Both the position numbers and the translations under genes were made by a program. The notes under the pieces are model-generated. The model was not told the origin of the DNA. It was given only the letters and a program-made list of their open reading frames with translations, and searched no databases. 64,000 bases of DNA from JAIBAC01 sp046331095 (lineage in GTDB: Bacteria; Actinomycetota; Acidimicrobiia; UBA2766), in the NCBI GenBank assembly GCA_046331095.1, contig JAXLRM010000006.1:62001-126000 (forward strand). The letters are read 5' to 3'. Shown here one piece after another: positions 1 through 8,310 of the stretch. The number at the start of each line of letters is the position of its first letter. Position 1 is the stretch's first letter.

Positions 1-145
1 CGTCGTGGCTCACCTCGACCTGGTAGCCGTCGAGGACGAGGTTGACCTGGACGTAGCGGCATATGTCGACGTCGTCGTCGACGATCAGGATCCGCTCGAC
101 CTTGTCGGCGTCGCCGTGGTCTGTGTCTGGTGGTACTTCGGGCAC
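1..145 (-). CDS. Response regulator, N-terminal part (truncated by window edge)
   Basis: Reading leftwards from a GTG at 145, the translation passes an acidic leader and then gives VERILIVDDDVDICRYVQVN, the first beta strand and acidic pocket of a CheY-like receiver domain. The Asp triplet after LIV is the metal-binding cluster; the phospho-acceptor Asp would lie beyond the window. A GAAGG Shine-Dalgarno sits 4 nt before the GTG. The gene follows rpe on the same strand with a 23-bp gap. The output domain, and so the regulated pathway, cannot be seen. The 48 visible codons fit a receiver domain, but this could be a one-domain regulator, an OmpR/NarL-type factor or another architecture. Confidence 0.75.
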   Translation of the reverse strand, partial: MPEVPPDTDHGDADKVERILIVDDDVDICRYVQVNLVLDGYQVEVSHD

Positions 146-168
146 GTCGCCTTCGTGGGTTCGACTGT

Positions 169-840
169 TCAGGTGATTGCGGGGACCGGCCGTCGCGACG
201 CGGACCGCAGAGCAGTGGCCGCCGCGCCGGGGTCGGCCTTGCCGAAGATCGCCGAGCCGGCGACGAGGACGTCGGCGCCGGCATCCACGACGAGGGGAGC
301 CGTGGTCGTGTCGATACCGCCGTCGACCTCGACGGCGACGGATATGCCACGCCGGTCGATCGCGGACGCGGCCGCCTCGATCTTGGCCAGGACCTCGGAA
401 CGGAACTTCTGGCCCCCGAAGCCGGGCTGGACGGTCATCACGAGGACCACGTCGACGTCGTCGAGGTAGGGCTCGACCGCCGCCAACGGCGTCGCGGGGT
501 TGACGACGAGCCCGCAGCCGAGGCCGCGCCCGCGGATCCGGGCGAGGGCCGACCGCGGGTCCGGGACCGCCTCGATCTGGACCGTGACCAGGTCGGCGCC
601 GGCATCCGCGAACGCGTCGACGTAGCGGGCCGGGTCGCTGATCATGAGGTGGCAGTCGAGCGGCAACGACGTCACCTTGCGCAACGACGCGATCACGGGC
701 GGCCCGAGGGTGATGTTCGGCACGAAATGGCCGTCCATCACGTCGACGTGGAGCCAGTCTGCTGCGTGCTCGACCGCTGCGACCTCGGCCCCGAGGCGTG
801 CGAAGTCAGCGGACAGGATGGACGGGGCGATCTTCACCAT
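169..840 (-). CDS. rpe: Ribulose-phosphate 3-epimerase
   Basis: Interconverts D-ribulose 5-phosphate and D-xylulose 5-phosphate in the pentose phosphate pathway; cytosolic TIM barrel. The 223-residue product starts MVKIAPSILSADF and contains HVDVMDGHFVPN (metal-binding His and Asp), MTVQPGFGGQ (phosphate loop) and VDGGI, all standard for the family. The frame is open upstream to 876, but homology starts at the ATG at 840, and a TACGCT -10 box ends 7 nt before it, which suggests a leaderless transcript. Many actinobacteria have rsmB between fmt and rpe; here the fmt stop is only 57 bp upstream and no rsmB is present. Confidence 0.96.
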   Translation of the reverse strand: MVKIAPSILSADFARLGAEVAAVEHAADWLHVDVMDGHFVPNITLGPPVIASLRKVTSLPLDCHLMISDPARYVDAFADAGADLVTVQIEAVPDPRSALARIRGRGLGCGLVVNPATPLAAVEPYLDDVDVVLVMTVQPGFGGQKFRSEVLAKIEAAASAIDRRGISVAVEVDGGIDTTTAPLVVDAGADVLVAGSAIFGKADPGAAATALRSASRRPVPAIT

Positions 841-847
841 CGGCCAC

Positions 848-853
848 AGCGTA
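848..853 (-). promoter_or_regulatory. Putative -10 box of rpe
   Basis: The minus strand reads TACGCT followed by 7 nt and the rpe ATG. This matches the actinobacterial TAnnnT -10 placed so that transcription would begin at or next to the start codon. No convincing -35 was seen. The same spacing recurs at priA, ku, alaS and others in this window. Confidence 0.45.
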
Positions 854-897
854 GTTCTCACCAGGTGAACCGGCATGCGCCGCGAGCGAGGTGGGGC

Positions 898-1821
898 TCA
901 GACGAAGATCACGGTGGAGGCGGCGGGGCGGTTGCCGCGCACGTAGGCGGCCGCGTCCATGCGTGCCTTGCCGTCGGGTTGGACCTCGAGCACCTCGACG
1001 GCGCCGTCACCGGTCGCGACGAGGAGCGGGGTCTCGGCGATGACGGTTCCCGGCGGAGCGACCGGCGCGCCGCCGGCGAAGCGGCGCGTCGACCAGATCT
1101 TGAGGCGGCGCCCCCCGGCCTCGGTCCACGCACCGGGGCGCGGGTTCGCCCCCCTGACGAGGGCGTCGACACCCGCTGCCGACGCGCTCCAGTCGATGCG
1201 GCAGTCCTCGGGGCGGACCTTGTCGGCATACGTGACGCCCTCCCGAGGTTGCGCGACCGCCGACAACGACCCGCGTTCGATCCCGTCGAGGGTGGCGAGG
1301 ACGAGGTCGGCGCCCTGGCGCCCGAGCCGCGCCGCGAGCGTCGCCGCCGTGTCCTCGGGCTCGATCGGTGTCTCGACCACGAGGTAGATCGGCCCGGTGT
1401 CGAGGCCCTCGTCGATCGACATCGTCGCGACGCCGGTGGTGGGGTCGCCCGCCATGATCGCCCGCTCGATCGGGGCGGCACCGCGCCAGCGCGGCAGCAG
1501 CGAAGGGTGCAGGTTGACGCAGCCGTGCGGGGCGAGGCCCAGCACGGGCGGGGGGAGCCAGCCGCCGTACGCGACGACGACCACGACGTCGAGGTTGCGG
1601 CGTTCGAGGTCGGCCACGCAGTCGCCCGCCTTCGCCGGCTGCAGCACCTCCACGCCGCAGGCGTGGGCGGCCGCGACCGTCGCCGGGGGCCGCATCGTGC
1701 GGTCACGTCCCGCGGGCTTGTCGGGGCGGGTGACCAAGCAGGCGACGTCGTGGTGGGACGCGAGGAGGGCGTGCAGCGACGGGACCGCTATCTCGGGTGT
1801 GCCGAAGAACGCGACCTTCAC
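898..1821 (-). CDS. fmt: Methionyl-tRNA formyltransferase
   Basis: Transfers a formyl group from 10-formyltetrahydrofolate to initiator Met-tRNA. The 307-residue protein starts MKVAFFGTPEIAVPSLHALL, has the catalytic block VNLHPSLLPRWRGAAP (Asn and His of the formyl-transfer site) and the later GLDTGPI segment holding the catalytic Asp. The C-terminal OB-fold domain includes RGANPRPGAW. Length is normal for the family. The ATG lies 3 nt after the def stop, so def and fmt are probably co-transcribed, the usual pairing of the formylation and deformylation steps. The substrate-loop segment AYGGWLPPPVL is slightly divergent from the common AYGxILP. Confidence 0.96.
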   Translation of the reverse strand: MKVAFFGTPEIAVPSLHALLASHHDVACLVTRPDKPAGRDRTMRPPATVAAAHACGVEVLQPAKAGDCVADLERRNLDVVVVVAYGGWLPPPVLGLAPHGCVNLHPSLLPRWRGAAPIERAIMAGDPTTGVATMSIDEGLDTGPIYLVVETPIEPEDTAATLAARLGRQGADLVLATLDGIERGSLSAVAQPREGVTYADKVRPEDCRIDWSASAAGVDALVRGANPRPGAWTEAGGRRLKIWSTRRFAGGAPVAPPGTVIAETPLLVATGDGAVEVLEVQPDGKARMDAAAYVRGNRPAASTVIFV

Positions 1822-1824
1822 CGC

Positions 1825-2376
1825 TCAGAGGGCGTGTTCGCGCCGGCGCCCCTCGGACGCATCGGGCATGTAGCTGGTGGCGGGCCCCGGCCAGAGCTCG
1901 CGGAAGCGCCGCAGCGCGTCCTTGCGGTCGCGGCGTTGGGCGCGGTCGAGGAACACCTTGCCGTCGCAGTGGTCCATCTCGTGCTGGAACACGCGCGCGA
2001 AGAAGCCGTCGGCGCGTGCCTCGTGTCGGGCGCCGTCGACGTCCTGCCAGCGGGCGGTGACGATCTCGGGCCGCTCGATCTCGACGTAGATCCCCGGTAC
2101 CGAGAGGCAGCCCTCCTCGTATGGGGCGGACCCCTCGGGCTCGGAGATCTCGGGGTTGACGACCGCCCGGGGACCGTCGCCCTCGCCGGCGTCGTAGACG
2201 AACACGCGCAACTGCACGCCGACCTGGGGTGCCGCGAGGCCGGCGCCGCCGGCGGCGTCCATCGTCTCGACCATGTCGTCGACGAGACGGGCGAGGTCGG
2301 GACCGAACTCGGCGACGGGCGCCCCCGGCTCGCGTAGGACGGGGTCGCCCAGCAGTCGGATGGGCAGGACGGCCAT
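1825..2376 (-). CDS. def: Peptide deformylase
   Basis: Removes the N-formyl group from nascent proteins; a metal-dependent hydrolase. All three family motifs are present: GAGLAAPQVG, EGCLSVP (metal Cys) and QHEMDHCDG (two metal His and catalytic Glu in HExxH). The start chosen is MAVLPIRLL at 2376, giving 183 residues; the upstream open frame is not protein-like. A Cys replaces the usual Leu after HEMDH. It is followed by fmt after 3 nt and preceded by the carbonic anhydrase gene with a 50-bp gap. Confidence 0.95.
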   Translation of the reverse strand: MAVLPIRLLGDPVLREPGAPVAEFGPDLARLVDDMVETMDAAGGAGLAAPQVGVQLRVFVYDAGEGDGPRAVVNPEISEPEGSAPYEEGCLSVPGIYVEIERPEIVTARWQDVDGARHEARADGFFARVFQHEMDHCDGKVFLDRAQRRDRKDALRRFRELWPGPATSYMPDASEGRRREHAL

Positions 2377-2426
2377 GAGGTCGGGGCTCCTCGGTCGGGA
2401 CGGGTGGTGGCGCGGGCCCCGCGAGT

Positions 2427-2918
2427 TTACCGGCGGCCGGCGCCGGGCTCGGGCGACGTGCGGGGGTCGAGGGGGACCGCGGCACGCCCGCGACGGATCG
2501 GCCCCACGACGGTGGACAGCGCCGACGTGTCGACGTCGAAGCGGACACCGGTGACCACGAGGTCGTCGGCGAGGTGGGGTGAGCGGATCACGGCCTCGAC
2601 GTCGTCGGCGAGGGCCGCGTCGGCGTCGGTGAAGGTCGGGAAGTCCATGTCGCACTTCGCACCACTGACCGTGGCGACTTCTTCACGCAGAGCCTCTGCG
2701 GTCCACTTGCCCATCGCACAGTCGCTGTGGTGGAGGATGACGATCTCGTGCAGGTCGAACAGGGTCGCCGATGCCACGATGCCGGCGAGTACCTCGGGCG
2801 TGACGCGCCCGCCCGAGACCCTCAGCACCTGCGCCTCGCCGACGCCGAATCCGAGCACCTCCTCGGGCACGACGCGGGAGTCCATGCAGCCGACGACGAC
2901 CTTGCGGATCTGCACCAT
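2427..2918 (-). CDS. Beta-class carbonic anhydrase
   Basis: Predicted to hydrate CO2 to bicarbonate. The 163-residue protein has the zinc and activation motif VVVGCMDSRV (Cys, Asp, Arg) near its N-terminus and LHHSDCAMG (His, Cys) about 50 residues later, the order and spacing of the short mycobacterial beta carbonic anhydrases. RVSGG replaces the common RNAGG. A start at 2930 (MLDPMVQIRK) is also open; 2918 is preferred because a TATGCT -10 box ends 7 nt upstream of it. The gene diverges from priA, about 100 bp away. Confidence 0.85.
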   Translation of the reverse strand: MVQIRKVVVGCMDSRVVPEEVLGFGVGEAQVLRVSGGRVTPEVLAGIVASATLFDLHEIVILHHSDCAMGKWTAEALREEVATVSGAKCDMDFPTFTDADAALADDVEAVIRSPHLADDLVVTGVRFDVDTSALSTVVGPIRRGRAAVPLDPRTSPEPGAGRR

Positions 2919-2925
2919 GGGGTCG

Positions 2926-2931
2926 AGCATA
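2926..2931 (-). promoter_or_regulatory. Putative -10 box of the carbonic anhydrase gene
   Basis: TATGCT on the minus strand, 7 nt before the ATG at 2918; consistent with a leaderless transcript. No Shine-Dalgarno is visible. No clear -35. Confidence 0.45.
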
Positions 2932-3009
2932 CGACCCGCCCGCGGCCGCGGCCAACGACGAACACACGCACGACCCACCCACCGGGACACACCGCGGGTG
3001 CGTCACCGA

Positions 3010-3015
3010 TACCCT
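3010..3015 (+). promoter_or_regulatory. Putative -10 box of priA
   Basis: TACCCT followed by 6 nt and the priA ATG at 3022. There is no Shine-Dalgarno, so a leaderless message is likely. This box supports the start at 3022 over the longer open frame. Confidence 0.45.
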
Positions 3016-3021
3016 GCGCCG

Positions 3022-4845
3022 ATGCCTGAAGTCGCCGAGGTGCTCGTCGACGTGCGCCCGCTCGACGCGCCCTACGACTACGCGGTGCCCGCGGGGACCG
3101 ACGTCGAGGTCGGGTCGCTCGTGCGCGTCGACTTCGCCGGCCGCAGCGTGCGCGGATGGGTCGTCGGTGTCGGCCCCGGCAGCGGGTCGCCGATAGCCAG
3201 CGCCGACCTCAAGCCGATCCGGCGGGTCCTGAGCGGCATGGCCGTTGCCGACGCGGCGACGATCACCCTCGCCAAGTGGGCCGCGGCGGAGTACGCAGGC
3301 TCGCCCACCGCACTGCTCGGCTGGGCGACACCGGCACCGCTGCCCCACCGGCCGCGCCCGGTCGCTGTCGCACCGGCATCGGCAACCGCGAGCGCAGCCA
3401 GGGCACGGATCCCGGGGGTGAGCGAGGCGATCGCGGGCGGCGAGCGGGTCGAGGCGGCGATACGCACATGGCCCGGCGACGACGCCGCCGCGACCGTGGC
3501 AGCCCTCGCCTCGGCGGTACCGCCCGGCAGGACACTGCTCGTGGTGTCGCCACCGTCGTGGCAGCCACGCGTCCCCGGCGCCGTCGACCTGACACACGGC
3601 GGCACGCGCGCATGGGAGGCAGCCGCCTCCGGCGCCGCCCGCGTCGTCGTCGGTGGGCGCCATGCCACACTCGTGCCGATCCCGGCACTTGCCGCCGTCT
3701 GCGTGACCGCAGAGCACTCCGACGTCCACAAGGACCGCCAGACACCCTGCCTGGACGCACGCGTGCTCGCGCGCCGCCGTGCCGAGGATGCCGGGGTCAG
3801 CTTCGTCGCGATCGGGCCGACGTCACCGGTAGGCGTCGAGGGGTTGCGCGCCGAAGCCGAGGCGTCCGGGCGGCCGCTGCCGCTGACACTCGACGTGCCC
3901 GGTGCCGCGGCACACTGGCCCCACGTCGAGGTCGTCGACCTGCGCGCCGAACCGCCCGGCACCGGCGCGCTCTCGAGCCGGTTCTTCCGGGCCGTGCGCG
4001 ACGCCCACACCTCCGGAGCCGCGACGCTGGTCTACCTCAACCGCAAGGGCACGGCACGCTCGATGGTGTGCCGTGCGTGCGGATCGGCAGCGGAGTGCCC
4101 CGAGTGCGCCACGCTGCTGCGGCCCGAGGGCGACGATCTCGTGTGCCCCCGTTGCGACCGGCGCCTCGAACCACGGAGCTGCCCGCAGTGCGCGAGCGCC
4201 GACCTGCGCCGCGTCGGCCTTGGAATCGACAGGCTCGGATCGGAGCTGCGCGCCGCCCTGCCCGGCGTCACGATCACCGAGTCGAGCGGCGACTCGGCGG
4301 TGGCGCCCGTCCCCGGCGGGATCGTGGTCGGCACCCGCGCCGCTTTCAGGCATCGCCGCTGCTTCGACCTCGTCGTGCTCGTCGACCCCGACGCCGACCT
4401 GGGCCGGCCCGGGCTGCGCTCGGACGAGATGGCCTTCGCAGCCCTCGTCGACGCGATCGGCACGGCACGTTCGCGTGCCGACGGCGGCCGCGTCCTCGTC
4501 CAGACACGCCGCCCGCGGTCGGCGGCGATCGCCGCGCTCGCCGCACACGATCCGCACCGCTTCGAGGCGGAGGTGCTCGAACGGCGCCGTTTCGAGGGAC
4601 TACCGCCGTTCCGGCGGATCCTCGCGGTGTCGTCGCCGTCGGCGGAAGCCGTCGCCGACGCCGCGAGCGCACTCGCCGCGCTCGGCACCGACGTCATCGG
4701 ACCGCGCGCGGACCCGCGGCCCGAGATGCTCGCACTGGTCCCCCGCGACCGCTGGCACGCCGCGACCCGAACCGCCCGCGAGGTCGCGCTCGCACACCGC
4801 CCCACGCGGGTCAGGGTCGAGGCAGATCCGCTCGACCCCGGCTGA
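3022..4845 (+). CDS. priA: Primosomal protein N' (PriA), helicase motifs degenerate
   Basis: PriA recognises stalled forks and reloads the replisome. The 607-residue protein starts MPEVAEVLVDVRPLDAPYDY (3'-end-binding domain) and carries the zinc-binding Cys pairs CRACGSAAECPEC, CPRC and CPQC around residues 352-395, followed by VGLGIDRLGSEL. The usual Walker A (GxxxxGKT) is absent: the region reads AVPPGRTLLVVSPPSW, and the DEEH box is replaced by TAEHSD. Loss of ATPase motifs is a recognised trait of actinobacterial PriA. The protein probably acts as a fork-binding scaffold rather than a helicase. It converges on metK, whose stop is 6 bp from the priA stop. Confidence 0.92.
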   Translation: MPEVAEVLVDVRPLDAPYDYAVPAGTDVEVGSLVRVDFAGRSVRGWVVGVGPGSGSPIASADLKPIRRVLSGMAVADAATITLAKWAAAEYAGSPTALLGWATPAPLPHRPRPVAVAPASATASAARARIPGVSEAIAGGERVEAAIRTWPGDDAAATVAALASAVPPGRTLLVVSPPSWQPRVPGAVDLTHGGTRAWEAAASGAARVVVGGRHATLVPIPALAAVCVTAEHSDVHKDRQTPCLDARVLARRRAEDAGVSFVAIGPTSPVGVEGLRAEAEASGRPLPLTLDVPGAAAHWPHVEVVDLRAEPPGTGALSSRFFRAVRDAHTSGAATLVYLNRKGTARSMVCRACGSAAECPECATLLRPEGDDLVCPRCDRRLEPRSCPQCASADLRRVGLGIDRLGSELRAALPGVTITESSGDSAVAPVPGGIVVGTRAAFRHRRCFDLVVLVDPDADLGRPGLRSDEMAFAALVDAIGTARSRADGGRVLVQTRRPRSAAIAALAAHDPHRFEAEVLERRRFEGLPPFRRILAVSSPSAEAVADAASALAALGTDVIGPRADPRPEMLALVPRDRWHAATRTAREVALAHRPTRVRVEADPLDPG

Positions 4846-4851
4846 GGAAGC

Positions 4852-6045
4852 TCAGGCGACGGACTCGGCGGCGGCACGGATCGCGCCGGCACGGTCGGTG
4901 CGCTCCCAGGTGAACTCCTTGTCGGAGCGGCCGAAGTGGCCGTACGCGGCGGTCTTGCGGTAGATCGGGCGCAGCAGGTCGAGGTCGCGCACGATGGCAC
5001 CGGGGCGCAAGTCGAAGTTGTCACGCACGATGTCGACGAGCTTGACGGGGTCGACCTCGCTCGTGCCGAAGGTCTCCACGAGCAGCGACACCGGCGCAGC
5101 CTTGCCGATCGCGTACGCGACCTGCACCTCGCAGCGCCGCGCGACCCCGGCCGCGACGACGTTCTTGGCAACCCAGCGGGCGGCGTATGCGGCCGAGCGG
5201 TCGACCTTCGAGGGGTCCTTGCCGCTGAACGCGCCACCGCCGTGGCGGGCGGCACCGCCGTAGGTGTCGACGATGATCTTGCGGCCGGTGAGGCCGCAGT
5301 CGGCGTGAGGCCCACCGAGCTCGAAGCGCCCGGTCGGATTGACGAAGACCTTCAGGCCTGACGCGTCTATGCCCTCGGGCAGCATCGGGTTGATGACGTG
5401 CTCGATGAGGTCCGGGCGCAACAGCGTGTCGATGTGGATCTCGCCGTCGTGCTGGGTCGAGATCAGGATCGTGTCGAGACGGACCGGCTTGCCGTCGTCG
5501 TACTCGATGGTCACCTGCGTCTTGCCGTCGGGGCGCAGGTACGGCATGACGCCGGCGCGGCGGATCTCGGCGAGGCGCCGTGCGAGGCGGTGCGCGAGCC
5601 AGATCGGCATCGGCATGAGGTCGTCGGTCTCGTCGGTGGCGTAGCCGAACATCATCCCCTGGTCGCCGGCGCCCTGCTCGTCGAGGGGATCGCCGGCGCC
5701 CTCGCGGATCTCGAGCGCCTTGTCGACGCCCTGGGCGATGTCGGGGGACTGCTCGTCGATGGACGTCATCACGCCGCAGGTGCGCCCGTCGATGCCGTAC
5801 GCGGCGTTGTTGTACCCGATGCCGAGGATCGCGTCACGCACGACACGGGGGATGTCGATGTACGCGTTCGTCGAGACCTCACCGGCGACGAACGCGAGTC
5901 CGGTGGTGACGAGCGTCTCGCACGCCACACGCGCCGCCGGGTCCTGCTCGAGGATCGCGTCGAGGACGGAGTCGGAGATCTGGTCGGCCATCTTGTCGGG
6001 ATGGCCCTCTGTGACGGACTCCGAGGTGAAAAGCGTCGTGGACAA
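4852..6045 (-). CDS. metK: S-adenosylmethionine synthase
   Basis: Makes S-adenosylmethionine from methionine and ATP; cytosolic tetramer. The 397-residue protein has VTEGHPDKMADQISD (ATP-binding His and Mg-binding Asp), GAGDQGMMFGYA, and GGGAFSGKDPSKVDRS (phosphate loop), all canonical. The start is a TTG at 6045, preceded by an AGGAG with 7-nt spacing. A 111-bp gap separates it from coaBC upstream; no known SAM riboswitch fold was recognised there. Confidence 0.97.
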   Translation of the reverse strand: MSTTLFTSESVTEGHPDKMADQISDSVLDAILEQDPAARVACETLVTTGLAFVAGEVSTNAYIDIPRVVRDAILGIGYNNAAYGIDGRTCGVMTSIDEQSPDIAQGVDKALEIREGAGDPLDEQGAGDQGMMFGYATDETDDLMPMPIWLAHRLARRLAEIRRAGVMPYLRPDGKTQVTIEYDDGKPVRLDTILISTQHDGEIHIDTLLRPDLIEHVINPMLPEGIDASGLKVFVNPTGRFELGGPHADCGLTGRKIIVDTYGGAARHGGGAFSGKDPSKVDRSAAYAARWVAKNVVAAGVARRCEVQVAYAIGKAAPVSLLVETFGTSEVDPVKLVDIVRDNFDLRPGAIVRDLDLLRPIYRKTAAYGHFGRSDKEFTWERTDRAGAIRAAAESVA

Positions 6046-6052
6046 GTTGGGG

Positions 6053-6057
6053 CTCCT
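6053..6057 (-). promoter_or_regulatory. Shine-Dalgarno fixing the TTG start of metK
   Basis: AGGAG on the minus strand, 7 nt ahead of TTG. It identifies the non-ATG codon as the initiator, since the next residues already match the metK N-terminus. Confidence 0.7.
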
Positions 6058-6156
6058 GTAGGGCGGGGTCGGAAGGGTCGCACCGAGTGCTCGGCTACGG
6101 GTGGCATGGACTTCGCCCCCGGCCCTGTCACCACCTGCAGCCGGCGACGGGGGCTC

Positions 6157-7386
6157 TCAGCCGCGGCTCGCCCCCGGCTCGGCCAGGAGGGCCGCCAGGC
6201 GGTCGCAGATCAGGCCCGCGAGCTCGTCCTTGGCCAACAAGCCGAGCTCCTCGACGTGATCGCCGGGGTGGCAGAAGTAGGCGCGGTCGGTCTCGGCACC
6301 GAAGCCGGAGTCCGCGACGCCGACGAGGTTCGCCACCAGGAGGTCGAGGTTCTTGGCGTGCACCTTCGCGGAGCCCCGCCGGGCGACGTCGTCGGTCTCG
6401 GCAGCGAAGCCGACGAGGACCTGGGCCTCCTTGCGCTTGCCCATCTCGGCGAGGACGTCGAGGGTGGGCTCGAGGACGATGCGCGGCGGGCCGTCCTCCT
6501 TCTTGAGCTTGGACGCCGCGGGGTCGACGGGACGGAAGTCCGCCACGGCCGCGGTCATGACGACCGCGTCGGTCCGGGGGAAGCGCGCGAGGACGGCGTC
6601 GGCCAACTCGGCCGCGGTCTCGACGTCGATGCGGTCGACGCCTCCGGGTGTCGGCAGGCCCGACGTGGTCACGAGCGTCACCGCGGCGCCACGCGCGGCA
6701 GCCGCAGCCGCGACGGCATGGCCCATCTTCCCGCTCGAACGGTTGCCGACGTAGCGGACCGGGTCGATCGGCTCGCGGGTCCCGCCGGCGCTCACGAGCA
6801 CCGAGTGGCCCTCGAGCCCTGGGCCGGTCCCGGAGCCAGGCGCGAGGACGCGTTCGCATACGGCGAGGATCGTGGCGGGCTCGGCCATACGGCCCGGGCC
6901 GCTGTCGCCACCTGCCAGCGGTCCCGACTCGGGGTCGACCAGCGTGACCCCGTCCGTGCGCAGCCGGGCCACGTTGCGGCGTGTGGCCGGGTGCTCCCAC
7001 ATCTCGGTGTGCATGGCGGCGGCGGCGACCAGAGGCGCGCGTGTCGCGAGGATCGTGTTCGTCAACAGGTCGTCGGCGAGGCCGCCCGCGACCCGGGCGA
7101 TCAGGTCCGCCGTGGCCGGGGCGACCACGACGAGATCGGCGGACTGGCCCAGGCGCGTGTGCGGGATCGGGTCGACGGCCCCGAACAGTTCCGTCTGCGC
7201 GGGCCGCCCCGAGAGCGCGGCGAAAGTGAGCGGGGCCACGAACCGGCACGCTGCCTCGGTGAGGACGCAGTCGACGGCGGCGCCGGCGCCCGTGAGGAGG
7301 CGCAAGAGCTCGACGGACTTGTAAGCCGCGATGCCGCCCCCGACCCCGAGGACGACCTTGCGCCCGGCGAGTGGGGACGCACCCAC
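6157..7386 (-). CDS. coaBC: Phosphopantothenoylcysteine decarboxylase/synthase
   Basis: Bifunctional enzyme of coenzyme A synthesis: CoaB joins cysteine to 4'-phosphopantothenate (CTP-dependent) and CoaC (FMN) decarboxylates the product. The 409-residue protein has the CoaC half first (VVLGVGGGIAAYKSVELLRL, TFAALSGRPAQ, VVVAPATADLIARVAGGLAD, AAAMHTEMWEHPAT) and then CoaB (SAGGTREPIDPVRYVGN and RSSGKMG, with KLKKEDG later). The GTG at 7386 lies 10 nt after the rpoZ stop. The PxMNxxMW motif of the flavin domain has His in place of Asn, a variant that also occurs in mycobacteria. Confidence 0.95.
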   Translation of the reverse strand: MGASPLAGRKVVLGVGGGIAAYKSVELLRLLTGAGAAVDCVLTEAACRFVAPLTFAALSGRPAQTELFGAVDPIPHTRLGQSADLVVVAPATADLIARVAGGLADDLLTNTILATRAPLVAAAAMHTEMWEHPATRRNVARLRTDGVTLVDPESGPLAGGDSGPGRMAEPATILAVCERVLAPGSGTGPGLEGHSVLVSAGGTREPIDPVRYVGNRSSGKMGHAVAAAAAARGAAVTLVTTSGLPTPGGVDRIDVETAAELADAVLARFPRTDAVVMTAAVADFRPVDPAASKLKKEDGPPRIVLEPTLDVLAEMGKRKEAQVLVGFAAETDDVARRGSAKVHAKNLDLLVANLVGVADSGFGAETDRAYFCHPGDHVEELGLLAKDELAGLICDRLAALLAEPGASRG

Positions 7387-7396
7387 CGCGGCGGTC

Positions 7397-7711
7397 TCAG
7401 CCCTCGGTGCTGTCGCCGGACGCGTCCGCCTCGGTCGCGGACGCTGCCTCGGCCGCGGCGTCGGCGCCTGCCTCGGCTTCTGTCTCGGGCGGCGCGTCGA
7501 CGGGGACCATCTTGTCGGTCGCGATCTCCTCGAACGCGATCGTGAGGGGCTTGCCCATCGACGTGACCTGCGGCGGCATGATGCGACCGAGGCCCTCACC
7601 GAGCTGGTTGTAGTAGGCGTTGATCTGGCGCGCCCTGCGGGCGGCGAGGATGGCGAGCTCGAACTTGCCGCCCTCGGTCTTGACGAGCAGATCTTCGAGT
7701 GAGGGCTCCAT
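7397..7711 (-). CDS. rpoZ: RNA polymerase omega subunit
   Basis: Small subunit that helps assemble RNA polymerase around beta-prime. The 104-residue protein reads MEPSLEDLLVKTEGGKFELA, then ILAARRARQIN, typical of actinobacterial omega, and ends in an acidic Ala/Glu tail. The ATG at 7711 is chosen because upstream in-frame sequence is non-conserved arginine-rich noise. It lies between gmk and coaBC, the usual actinobacterial order. Confidence 0.92.
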   Translation of the reverse strand: MEPSLEDLLVKTEGGKFELAILAARRARQINAYYNQLGEGLGRIMPPQVTSMGKPLTIAFEEIATDKMVPVDAPPETEAEAGADAAAEAASATEADASGDSTEG

Positions 7712-7746
7712 GCGCGAGGTTGCTCCTGGACCGGGTCGAGGGGCCC

Positions 7747-8310
7747 CTAGGGACGGGGCGGGGGCGGAGCGAAAAGTATAGCGTCGACGGCGTCGACAGC
7801 CTCGTCGAGGTCGTCGTTGACGACGACACACGCGAAGCGGCGCGCCCTCTCGGTCTCCGCAGCGGCCTCGGCAAGGCGTGTCTCGAGGTCGGCGCCGGTG
7901 GTGCCCCTCTCGGTGAGCCTGCGGCGTTGGACCTCCGCATCCGGGGTCACGAGGAAGACCACGACGGCGTCCGGCCAGTTCTCGTGGACGAACTCGGCGC
8001 CGTTCACCTCGAGTTCGAGCAGGACGTCACGGCCCGCGGCGAGAGCGGCGTCTATCGGTGCGCGTGGAGTGCCCGAGCGGTGGCCGTAGACGGGGACCCA
8101 TTCGACGAGGCCTCCCGTCGCTTCGAGGGTGTCGAAGGCGGCGTCGTCGACGAAGTGGTAGTGCTCGCCGTCGAGCTCTCCGGGCCGCGGCGCACGCGTG
8201 GTGGCGGAGACGCTGAGCCAGAGGTCGGGATGGCGCTCGCGGATGCGGGCGACGACGGTTCCCTTGCCGCCGCCGGACACGCCCGAGATGCAGAGGACGC
8301 GCCCGGTCAG
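7747..8310 (-). CDS. gmk: Guanylate kinase, probable CTG start
   Basis: Phosphorylates GMP to GDP. The 187-residue product has the P-loop ISGVSGGGKGTVVARI, SATTRAPRPGELDGEHYHFV (GMP-binding loop), EWVPVYGHRSGTP and a lid helix. Homology begins about ten residues before the P-loop, where the only suitable initiator is a CTG at 8310. This codon overlaps the mihF stop as CTGA, so translation is probably coupled to mihF, and GGCGAG lies just ahead. The first Gly/Pro of the usual SGPSGVGK is changed to SGVSGGGK. Confidence 0.93.
   Translation of the reverse strand: MTGRVLCISGVSGGGKGTVVARIRERHPDLWLSVSATTRAPRPGELDGEHYHFVDDAAFDTLEATGGLVEWVPVYGHRSGTPRAPIDAALAAGRDVLLELEVNGAEFVHENWPDAVVVFLVTPDAEVQRRRLTERGTTGADLETRLAEAAAETERARRFACVVVNDDLDEAVDAVDAILFAPPPPRP

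Noticed and set aside
6046..6156. SAM riboswitch upstream of metK
   Set aside because: The leader has small stems only; no SAM-I, SAM-II or SAM-IV core could be matched by eye.
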